Source of the DNA: Davidsoniella eucalypti
Taxonomy: Eukaryota; Ascomycota; Sordariomycetes; Microascales; Ceratocystidaceae
NCBI GenBank assembly: GCA_004009845.1
Contig: RMBW01000076.1
Location: forward strand, 91,874 to 155,873
Length of the DNA: 64,000 nucleotides
Direction of reading: 5' to 3'
The notes under the pieces are model-generated. The model was not told where the DNA came from and made no database searches. It was given only the letters and a program-made list of their open reading frames with translations. The first letter of the stretch is position 1. Each line of letters opens with the position of its first letter. Below, one piece after another: positions 9,886 to 20,300 of the stretch. Position numbers and translations under genes: made by a program.

Positions 9886-11478
9886 ATGTCTATCCCGATA
9901 GAATCAAACATGCTCACCGGAGCCTCCATCGCTGAACAGATTGTCGATGCCGTTCCTGCCGTTGCTGGCCCTGCCGTAGCTTTCCTGACGACCACCGGCG
10001 AAACTGCCTCAGCAAACGCGTATGAAGGCGTTGACAACGATGGCAACGATGAGAGCCCCGATACTCATTCCCCTTCGGCACACCGGAGACCCTCCAGCGA
10101 AGTTACTGTTGCTACCGAGACGAACGAAGAACTAGGAGAGAAGCGCGATGAAGATGAAGCCACTGCAAACGAAGAAGAAGCGGAACACTGGACTGACCAA
10201 TTTACCCCAGGTTTTGAATTGCCTGATACTTCTACGCGAACGGAAGAGCGGATACTTGCTGAGAATGCCGAGATTCTGAGAAAGATAGAAGCTGGCGAAG
10301 ACGAGCCGATCGATAATACCTTTGACGTCGACGACGTGATGCCTAGATTTGGAGAATCTGAGGCTCTCGACTCCCACGAAGAACCCTCATTGATCGTAGC
10401 TGACATGTCTGCTTTAGAAGAGACCGTCCAAGAAGATGATTAGTTTCCCGCTTCTGCCGCCGGTCCCTCTACTGCAGAGTCAGACAAACTCCGCTGGAGC
10501 CCTAGTCTATCCGACACGATCCCCGGTTTGTATGATACTGAAGATACAGCGGAGATGTCCAATATGCCAATGGCTGAGGAATACTTCGAAGAAGAAGAAT
10601 TTGAAAGCGCAGTGATTGATGACGCAGCGGAAGATGCAGACGACGAGTTTGAGTTCAGTGACTCTGAGATATTTGACTTTGAAGAAAGCGATTATGAAGA
10701 GAGCGATGGTGAGGACTTGTCTTTCCACGAAAGCCAGTTCATTTACAATGACGATTCGATCGACTCAGACTACACCGAGTATGAAGACGTTTCCAAGTAC
10801 AACGACGATGACGAGATTGATGAGAATTACGAAGATGAAGATTCTCTACTGGAGGAGTTCAAGGTGGGATGCAGTTCAGGCTACCGCGATCGCCGACTGG
10901 ATTTTCCACCAATGCCAGAATCAGAGCTAGAAGAAATACTTGAAGAAGAGGTTATGAATCAGTTTGAAGAAGACGACGTTGTCTCAGTCTTTGATATCAG
11001 TCCCGTTCCAGAACTTGAAGAAGACGACATTGTCTCAGTCTTTGATATCAGTACCGTTACAGAACTCAGTGATGATAGCGCTATTGTCATGCACAACTTA
11101 ATAGGTACCGACGGCATCGACGAATGGCAGGCTGATGTCAGTGATAGCGCTGTCGACGGCTTCGAACCGACTTTTTCAGAGTTGGTCCAGGCATGGTTAG
11201 CAAGATTCACCTTTCTTGAGAACCTTGCCTTACAAGAGCTGCCTTGGGTTGATGAAGAAGCCCTGGGAACCACGGGGCTAGATATGATTCCAGTATCTGA
11301 CTGGTCGGATATTGGAGATTATGAAGAGGAAAACGTTGATATTCCAGACGAAATCGCAGAAGCCATGCTTCATACCCACTGGAATCAGCTAGGAGCTCAA
11401 GGAGTGGTTATTGAGCCTGCTATTGCTAACGCTGATGAACAGGACGAGCTTGATGAAGGCTTGGGAGAAGGAACTTAG
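9886..11478 (+). CDS. highly acidic hypothetical protein, ORF split by one in-frame TAG
   Basis: The ATG at 9886 (ACAATG context) opens 185 codons to a TAG at 10441-10443. The same frame then continues open to the TAG at 11476-11478, so the whole would be 530 residues. Both halves have the same extreme composition, very rich in Asp and Glu with Ser/Thr and scattered Tyr/Phe, so they were almost certainly one protein. The N-terminus is less charged (AVPAVAGPAVAFLTTTGE). A 51-bp tandem duplication at 10966-11067 encodes E-E-D-D-(V/I)-VSVFDIS-x-V-x-EL twice. The only in-phase intron I can draw across the TAG (10396-10479) has a weak donor and no well-placed branch site. The options are a recent nonsense mutation, readthrough, an allelic or assembly difference, or an unusual intron. 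I do not recognise the family. Confidence 0.62.
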
Positions 11479-11524
11479 GTAAGTATACTAATGAATATAC
11501 AGCTACTAACATACGTCTTCTAAG
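11479..11524 (+). other. probable 3' UTR intron directly after the stop codon
   Basis: GTAAGT starts at the base after the TAG at 11476-11478. A CTAAC branch site follows at about 11506-11510 and TAAG ends at 11524, giving a 46-nt intron. If spliced, the stop codon sits exactly at the exon edge. Alternatively the exon ends earlier and the coding region differs. Confidence 0.45.
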
Positions 11525-11829
11525 GAACCATATCTACTATACATCTCCCCACCACAGCTTGCTAGACTTACGGTTTGTATCTGGTCTAAACGTCGAAGGC
11601 ACCCTGATCTCCGTTTGTCCATATATCACCGTGAGTCGCCCCCTTGTAGACAATGGACGCTACGGCTTCGCATTGTTTTCTTGGGCTGTAAGAGCTGGTA
11701 TTTGTTTACAATTACCTCTCTTTTTCCCCCATTGGCTTTGTCGGTTACGCTTCTCTTCTCGATTCTCGAGGTGTGCGAGTTTGATGGTTCTAAACCATCT
11801 CTCCTTTCTCTTTCTTTTTTTCCCTTCTT

Positions 11830-11850
11830 CCCTCTCTCTCTCTCTCTCTC
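11830..11850 (+). repeat. CT microsatellite
   Basis: About ten CT dinucleotides in a row lie within a wider pyrimidine-rich stretch (11803-11870), probably in the 3' flank of the acidic-protein gene. Confidence 0.7.
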
Positions 11851-11964
11851 TTTCCCCTTCATTGGGGGCGTGGAAGCTTGACAAGTCACATTGTCTCTTC
11901 TTTATACTCGGGCGAGGAAATTTGTGAACTTGAAGGGTGTGAAAACACCTCTTCTTGTGAACAG

Positions 11965-12360
11965 ATATCCTAAGTATATTGGGAGTTGATGGATAAAGCC
12001 ATCTCTCCGGCAAACCTTTGAGAGAGGGGAGATGTGGTTTTTTTTCTATGGTCTCTGACCTATGTGGGAGTTGATGGGTCAAACCATCTCTCCCGAACAC
12101 CACCAATTGGTTTTTTTTTTTATGGTCTCTGACCTATGTGGGAGTTGATGGGTCAAACCATCTCTCCCGAACACCACCAATTGGTTTTTTTTTTTATGGT
12201 CTCTGACCTATGTGGGAGTTGATGGGTCAAACCATCTCTCCCGAACACCACCAATTGGTTTTTTTTTTATGGTCTCTGACCTATGTGGGAGTTGATGGGT
12301 CAAACCATCTCTCCCGAACACCACCAATTGGGTATTTTTTTATGGTCTCTGACCTACACA
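11965..12360 (+). repeat. 74-bp minisatellite, four near-identical units plus degenerate ends
   Basis: Units begin with ATGGTCTCTGACC at 12048, 12122, 12196, 12269 and 12342 (the last partial), so the period is 73-74 bp and varies only in the T-run. A diverged unit precedes them from about 11976. Each unit holds an imperfect inverted repeat (GGGAGTTGATGG with CCATCTCTCCC around GTCAAA), the palindrome ACCAATTGGT, and a T-run of ~10. A related piece (GATGG-TTCTAAA-CCATCTCTCC) at about 11781-11803 could be the ancestral segment. The near-identity of units implies recent expansion or homogenisation. Confidence 0.88.
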
Positions 12361-14229
12361 GTAGACAATAGAGGTAAGCAAGCCTGTCTCTCCCAATCAC
12401 CCTAGGCTAGTGTTCATTTTATGGCTAACATAATCTATGCTGGAGCAGACGACTAAAACCTTACATATCCCGAACCATTTGACCAGAAAGGCTTTTATCC
12501 CACTTTTCTCAAAGAATACAACTACAGTTTCAACTTTCCAAATCTTATAGAGTGACATTTTAGATTTTTTGCGTGTATGTGTGTGATATGTTTGAACACT
12601 GCATGATATAGTTTTAAGATATTTATGTGAGTACATGAAGTAAGATTATATGAAGTGTACAAGTTACAAGAGGGTTATGACTTATCATCAATGTATTTTC
12701 ATGTACATCACTAGGGTTAGTCAATTTGATATTGGATTATATGTCCCAGATCATTTAGGCACTCACCGTAGATAAATGTTAAAAAAGATATTGAGAAATA
12801 ACGTAAGGATAAGAAAATACTGAACAGTCGTTTTGACGATTAAGTGAACTGGTACATGATAGACCTACAACAACTAGTGATCTTTTGTGTTTTTGGTTAC
12901 ACCACTGGACTTCACACTTTTACCTACTAGTTGAAATAGAAACAAAGAAGCCTCTCAAACACTAGCAGTAGTAAGCCGCCTGGCCATCCGTTAGATGGTT
13001 AGTTGTACATATGCTTATATGTACTAGTGTGCCCATTTCCATTCTTTACCAAGTCTTAACATATAAATATATACATCATTAACTATGTACTTTAAAAAAC
13101 GGCAGAAAAGTGGCAAAAGGTGGCAGAAAAGGTGTCCAAATTGGGAAATGATTATCCGGAAAGCTCCTGCAAATATCCTGCCTCATAAGAAATGAACAAA
13201 AATGAAAAAGCCAAGTGCAAGGCCCAAGTGTCATGGAATGATAGCTTGCGCTGGTGCTATAAAGTGGCAGCTTGCATTGGTGTCATAGTTCATGCCAAAC
13301 CCTTTGTTTTGATCTGTCCTGTCTCTTCTGTCTGTTATGCCTGGTTATTATTGTCATGAAATGACGACAATCTTGTGCTTGGGCCATGGAGTATGCCAGA
13401 ACTCGTCACAGTGTGTCACAAGGTTCCACAACGATGGTTGTTTGCCCTGTCTCGCATCACTGGGTGATATTTACTCTGTGTTCTATTATGTTTGGGTTTT
13501 CAGTCCCTACCTGCTATCTCAGCTCTGCCGTAGTTGGGTTTGTTGGTAGGCCCTTTCGTGATACCTAACTAATCATGTCTACTGAACCCATTTCTACGTC
13601 CGAAAACTAAGAAAAAAACATTCTTTACAGCAAATTTATTATCTACTCGCATATCATAGTGTCTGGCTCGTAGTCATCAAACTTTAGTATCGTAGTACGG
13701 TCATCCAGACTAGTGATGAGAACCATTTTGTATCTTATTGGCAATATTTTATGGTATCACGCTTAAGCAATTATTGTGTTGGTACAATAGTACTAATAGA
13801 TTGCTGTTGTAATAGTATAGCCTCCATACTAAGTTTTAACTTGAATCAATCACACACAGATGTAACGAAACTATCAACTAAGGATTAACTGGAAACTCCC
13901 AACATCGCTGCTGTTTAAAATCTCCAAATTGTCATCTAGTTGACCTGTAGGCAATCTGTCTAGGGGCACTTCGCCAATTTCTGAATACATATTGTGAGCC
14001 CATGGGACAGACTCGAAAGAGTCTTCATTTCTTATATAAAAAATTTAGCCTCGATAGACCCCAAGATAATTTTAGCCTTGTATATTGCTGTTTGTACTTG
14101 GGTCTTGTAAGCCCAATATACAGCAATCACGGGAAAAGTCGTATTCATGCTGTCGGTCTGGCCAACCATCGTACTATCCCGACACAATAGGCAAAGAAGA
14201 AGCCCGGGCGGCATCGGAAATACTGCAGC
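12361..14229. other. intergenic region
   Basis: AT-rich and without a supported gene. A short imperfect direct repeat (AGCTTGC-(G/A)(C/T)TGGTG-ATA) occurs around 13231-13290. Open frames at 13337-13568 look like chance. Confidence 0.5.
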
Positions 14230-14558
14230 ATGACGACATTTCATGCATTTCTGGGCTATGAAAGTGGATTCGCGTCGTCTCTCTTTCAGTCAGGGCTACA
14301 GGGAGAGTATTCGCTTCGTCTAGCCGCTGCATTAGCATCAGGCGTAGATTCTAAACCAGTAAAAGACATTATAACGATGTAGGCACTATGATATTGTTTT
14401 CTACTAATCTTGATATATAGAGCCTCTCCGCCAAACTCGACAGGCTGGAAACAAGGCAAGACGGGACGGTCCTAAAAAATGACGTGTTGATGACCTACAT
14501 AGTTAATATTTGTTTATTTATCTAATCTATCGTTTTACAGATGTACGTCTTTATGTAA
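14230..14558 (+). CDS. possible small three-exon ORF or gene relic
   Basis: Exon 1, 14230-14358, starts MTTFHAFLGYESGF. A 62-nt intron with a GTAAAA donor, a CTAAT branch and a TATAG acceptor would join it in frame to 14421-14501 (SLSAKLDRLETRQDGTV). A second 39-nt intron ending in TTTTACAG would add 14541-14558. The joined product is about 75 residues with a short amphipathic helix. I do not recognise it, and the chance of such an assembly arising randomly is real. Confidence 0.22.
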
Positions 14559-16800
14559 CACGTGGATCCGACCCTAATGGCTCTCGAAGAACCCTCCTAA
14601 TAGAGGTCCAGAAAATTACAAAAGATGTACATATGATAAGTTCAAATAAGCGGGAGTTAAGGGTTTATTGTCCAGGCGTAAGGGTTTGCTGAATAGCAAG
14701 ACAAGACACAAACTTGTCACAAAATTTGTAGTGCACAGCAAAGCTAAAGAGAAAAGAACTACTTTCTAGCGTATTTCTAGTGTCTCACTAACCGAAGAAT
14801 GAGATCACACGTATGCTTGCTTTGCTTCTTGCATTCCCGTACTTGCTTATTCTGTAGAATAGCCTGTGTAAAAGCCTAAAGGGAGCGTTGATTTCGACGT
14901 GATTGAGTTCATCGATTTAGAGAATCAAAGAAGGCTGGCGATAGGGATGTTAGGGTTGTTCTTCGCTTGCTCTATCTCGTTCACTATAAAACTCAAAACT
15001 CATTGAATGGAGTCTAATTGACGTGTACTTATCCGCTAATACCTCTAATTAGCGGCACAGTAGCATGCTAGTGGATCGCTGGTAGTGTGATTTAGCTTTT
15101 GCTGACGGTAGTGGTCTTGTTCTAGTGCCCATTAATTGCATCTGGCCCGCATAGCAACAAGCCGGCGTCTGCGCAACGACGGAATGTGAATTTGTGATTG
15201 GGTCGACGGAACTCCAGGCTTGTTTACTTTCGGCTGGAACAAAGAAGCTTTCTTTTCTGCTGATACAGGAGGGCATAGGAAAAGGGAAAACAGAGGAAAA
15301 AGACCAAGGTTATAAGGTTATGTACCACTTCATATGGGAGTGATTGACATTGGGAGAGATTTTGTTATGTGTATGTGTTTTGCCTCTTTAGCCATTGCTG
15401 GTAATTCTCCGACTAGATCGAGCCTCTGGAAGCCCACGAGATATCAATGCTTTGGACTTGCCACTGTTCCTGGTACAGCCATCGATCCTTGCACCCCCGG
15501 TTACCGACCTTTACTATTTTCCACTCCCTATATCAATGGGCCAAGGCCTTATTGAAGCACTGCAGAGACCCAGGCTTAAGTGGTGGACACAGATAGAGGG
15601 GATATATCCCGGCATAATTTTTCCTGTTCTTCTATAGCAACGCAGCAGCAAATCAACAAGTTCATAACTACACCACACGCTGAGAACAGCGCATACTTCA
15701 CAAAGGCGGTCGGCGGCTGCTTATTGTTGCTTTTGCTGCTGATCGTAGCCTAGACTGCTTTTTAGACTTACTTCATAGCCAGATCACCTTCAGACCCTCT
15801 CGATTATCGGTTATCTGTTCTCCTTTGCTTCATTAATATCCAGCGGTCGTCTATCTTGCTGACATACACACCTTCCGCTCTACGACGTAGCTTCCCAATT
15901 TTTGAAGCTCAATAGACAGAATATTGGAAGATAGACTCTGACTCCTTCCGTACTTTGAAGAGCTAAACCTACTTAAGGGAAGGTGGAGTGACAACATTAG
16001 CTGAAAAAACTAGACAGTAGCCAGAAGAGGCTCTTTCCTTGTTTTGTTTTTTGTTTTTTTTTGTTTTTTTAAAATTTTCCTTCGTTCCCTACTACAAATA
16101 TTATTTATTTTCCCCTGCGAAACTAACCCGCAGTTATTGGACGCTTGTTCTATTCCAATTCTAGGCTCATTGTGTTTTATCTAGTTCTGCTTGAGATTGA
16201 TTTTCCCTACAACTCTCATTTCGATTGCATCTTGTGCAAAGCTCTGTATCTCGTTTTATCATGGCCTAATTCGACTTCTTGCCGAACAACAAACAGCCGC
16301 TTCTGAATCGATCCTGCCAAAATAGACGCCGCGCTGCTGGCAACTACTCGACTTTCCGCCATCACAATTGTTTCGAAAACCAAACTTCGACGCACAAAAA
16401 ACATAACGAAATTCTCGCCATCAACAAACACCAAAACAAACGCCAAATATACATATTTTCTTCTTCCATTGACACATTGAATCTCGGTCTGATAAGCCAA
16501 CATTAAACTCGACAAAGACCGACCTGCCGGTGAAGCTCAGGTATTGCAGCTGCTCGTGAGCCGCATCTAAATCGGTTGCCGCTTGGGAGCCGCCTCATCG
16601 AATCTTACCTACAATTACGCTCAAAATCCGTCCACACACTCTTTCTTTGTTCAGCTTAGGTTGCTTCGGTTTTCTTGGGCCTCGCATTTGGCCGTAACTA
16701 GTCAGCCACAGCTGCTAACTGTAGCTAGGCTTGCTTAGTCACTGGCTGGCTGGCTGCCGCGCTGCTTCAGACTCCGGAGGATGCAGGCGAGACACACTTA
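14559..16800. other. intergenic region and distal promoter
   Basis: No gene is supported. Beyond about 16030 the strand becomes pyrimidine-rich (TTTTGTTTTTT-type runs), which marks the upstream region or leader of the DH-domain gene. Confidence 0.45.
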
Positions 16801-16804
16801 GCAA

Positions 16805-16951
16805 GTAAGTTTACCCCGATTACATATTTTGATTTCTGCATATTCGTCTATTTTCCTTTTTTTTGGCCTTATTTTCTTGTTCTGGCTAGAGGCCGCCTTT
16901 GGGATCGTCGTTATCTCTTACTGTCTATCTCTTTTCTTGTTTCTTCCCTAG
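16805..16951 (+). other. possible 5' leader intron of the DH-domain gene
   Basis: A consensus GTAAGT lies at 16805-16810. A pyrimidine-rich tract ending in CTTCCCTAG stops at 16951. No strong branch site is obvious. It would place an intron in a leader of several hundred bases before the ATG at 17321. Confidence 0.35.
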
Positions 16952-17320
16952 ACGGCCTTCCTCAGGACCCTTCGTCATCTAGTCTACAGCCTGTCTTCTT
17001 ACCGCTTTGAATTCTGCCGTGGAACCTGCGTTGTTACCTTCAGAACTGCCTGTTAGCTCAGTAGTTCAGCAGTTCTGCTGTGCGCGTGCTGTGCTACCCA
17101 AGAATCAGAAATTCCTGGCCTGCTTCGTCCTGTGTGTCCGCTATTGCGCTTACTGAGAGTTGGATACTGTGCGCTTTAAGCCCGCTGTTCCATATCAGAT
17201 GAGATCACAGGCTAAGTTCCCAACGAGCCGTGAAGCTGTAGTTCAAGTCTCTCTTTCGCACATCCGCATGTTGCTAGCCGTGCCACGGAATCGCTACGCT
17301 GCAAGCCAGCTATCGCCGCA

Positions 17321-20300
17321 ATGGATGCTTCTCGCAGAAAGAAGTCGGGACTACAACTCAATGCTACTTACACTACGTCTATCACCGCGCCACAGAAGCG
17401 CAAGCATCATGGCAAAAGCAAAACTAACCTTGCTAACTCCAACTCTAGTAGAGTCCGATTTGCGACCATGGATCCTCCTACACCACACGCCAGTACTGAG
17501 AAAATCGACGATCCGACCACCCCCAAGAAGTCCTCCGTCAAGTCTAATAATGCTACGCCAAATAGCGCCCCGGCCGCTAGCGGGGCTGTGCAAACCCGCG
17601 GCCGCGCCTCTACTCGCCGGGTCGACGCGTTGCCACCGAGTCTGCTGACCGACTTTTTCCTGGGCCGTCCTAGCCAAGCCCGCCGTGCCGCGCAAAAGGC
17701 CCGCCGAGAGAGTATGGACGCTATCAAGGCTGAGTTACGTCAAGAGATGAGGGCCGAGGCTGTTCGCAAGGTCCAGCCCCCCGGCGGTGTCAGAGATCGG
17801 GTCAAGGCTTGGCAAAAGTCTAATGCTGCTGCCATGGCTTCCGGTGACCCTCAAGCGACGCCCTCCGTACCAGGAGATGTAGCCTTCCAAAGCGAGGAGG
17901 AAAGCGTTACTGAAGAGGATCGGATACGTATTCGTAGCCATCAGAAGCGCGCTTCTACTCCAAAGGCCCGCAAAGCCATGCCGTACCAAAATCAAAACGA
18001 AGGTTCTAAGAGTGTGCCTTCTAAGTTAAACCAACCGCCAAAGAAGCGAGTGGTTAGTGACGACCACTGGATGAAGATCAAGGTCAAAAAGAAGCCTTCA
18101 CATCGCCGCAAATCACCCAACAACACATCACGGATTCCTAAGGACTTCTTGACTCGATCGATGAATCCACCGGCAGCTTCAAAGGTCAAAGATTGGGTTA
18201 AGCAAGTTGAAACACCACATCAACCACTTCCACCGTCTCCAATCTTGTCCCCCTGGAAAACTCACCGGAACGCCAAATCTCTATCTAGTATGCACCAAAA
18301 GTACAAAGATATGACTTCAGATTCAGAGTCTGAGTCCGGATCTGGCTCTGAAGACTACGAATCTGCATCGGATGGTTCAGTGAATGATGACAATGACGGT
18401 GATGAACTACATGACGAGTCTCCATCCGTATCTATCGCCTTAGATCCCAAGCCCTTGCGGTCTAAATCTGTACCCCCAGGGTCTACCGCCAGACTTGACC
18501 CAGATGATGGAATTCGTGTACGTGGGTCTGACATAAATGGAGATGGGATTAGAATAACCCCGTCTCAGGCTGACGACGGCATCAGAGTGGCCCCTTCAGA
18601 ACCCATAGATGATGGCATTAGAATCACACCCTCAGAACCTGCAGACGATGGCATCCGCATAACCCCATCTGGACCGATGGATGATGGCATCCGAATTACA
18701 CCAAGCGAGCCTTTTGACGACGGAATACGCATCACTCCCTCAGAGCCTGTTGATGATGGAATTCGAGTAACCCCGTCCGAGCCAATGGATGATGGGATCC
18801 GGATTACACCGTCTGAACCCTTGGATGATAGTATCCGTATCACGCCCTCGGAACTAGAAGATGATATCCGTGAAGAAACTTTGAGCTCAAAAACCGATGG
18901 TATCAGAGTTCGTGGCTCCGACGTTCATGACGACGGAATTAGAGCCCAAACTCTTGATGACCTGCGTGAAGCGGATGACCACATGTCTCCCCTACAAGCT
19001 GCCGAATCAGCCTTGTTATCAGTACTCGAAGCATCTGTCATAGATTCCAGTGTTCAACAATCATCTCATGTCAATTCTCATCAACCTTCTCAGTCTCAAA
19101 CGCCTACACCCCTAAAGACTAAGTATCCTGCTGGGGTAACAAAGCTAGCCCAACCGCCACATGAGACTAAGAAGCCTAAAAAGACCAAAAGCCGCCGTCG
19201 TCGAGCACGGTCGATGGGGCCTCCAGCTACACGCTCAGTACGCACCGCTTCCTTCTCTACTGGCTCTAGCTTCACTGATGGAGAGGATGACCGATGCAAT
19301 GATGGGACTGATATCCCCGTAGGTGTATCGGCTTTCAGTGAATTGGAACTTCCCCTTGGCGCCGAAGCTCACAACACCAAGACCGTACAACGCGAACCAA
19401 AAGCTCGGCCTACAGTACGTACGCACAGCTTTAGGGATGTGCCAAAGGTGCTTCGAAAGGTCATGAATGAAGGGAAAAAGATTTTGCATGAAGTACAAGA
19501 ATCTCCTCCACCTCCTCCACCTTCTGGCAAACAACCCGCAAGCATCGAAAGCTGGCTTAAGAACACAGTTGAGCCGACCTCAGAAACGACTGATACTAAG
19601 ACACCGATTAAGAAGGCCATCGAGAAGGAATGGGCCCACGAATCGCAGATCCGAAAGTCTTCTGCTGAATATCACGCGCCACCACCGAAGATAGAGTCAA
19701 AGATCTCCCGCGAACCATCTTTAAATCTTGAAAAAGGAAAAGAGAGGCAAAAGGAGAGGGAGAAGCCTACCAAAAAGCATACCCCTGAGAAAGAGAAGCG
19801 GTTGTCTCCTTCAGTACCTGAGGTTGTAGCCAAACCCAAGCCTCCCAAGGGCCCTTCTCTTTCACAAATGTCCAGCAACCAATCTTTGGACAGATCTTAT
19901 AGTCAAAAGGATAAGAAGACCTCCAGTTCCACAAATCTTCACCGGAAGGGCACTGGACGTGCTAGCGTAACGGCTTCCAAGGCAGCAAATCCTAAGAAGC
20001 CTCTAAAGGAGGCATTGAAGGATGCATTCCGTGGCGAGTCCATGGGGCATACGCTGCCTCCTGCAATCTACCAAAGCCAAGAGGAGCGGGCGTACGAGGT
20101 AGAAATTGATATCGACGACGACTGTTTGGACGACGAATGGGATGAACAGTCTCGCCACCAGCGGAGTCCTACCGAGTCCGATATCTTGTATGAAGCAAAT
20201 ATTCCCTACCATGCCGCCTATAGCGAGAGTATCATGACTGACTCCGACATGACTCCCGCACCATTGAGACGCCGCGCTCCACCTACGCAAGGCCATGCAT

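Noticed and set aside
10396..10479. 84-nt intron that would remove the in-frame TAG
   Set aside because: The GTAGCT donor is weak and the only branch-like CTGAC lies directly after the donor; kept as a low-probability alternative.
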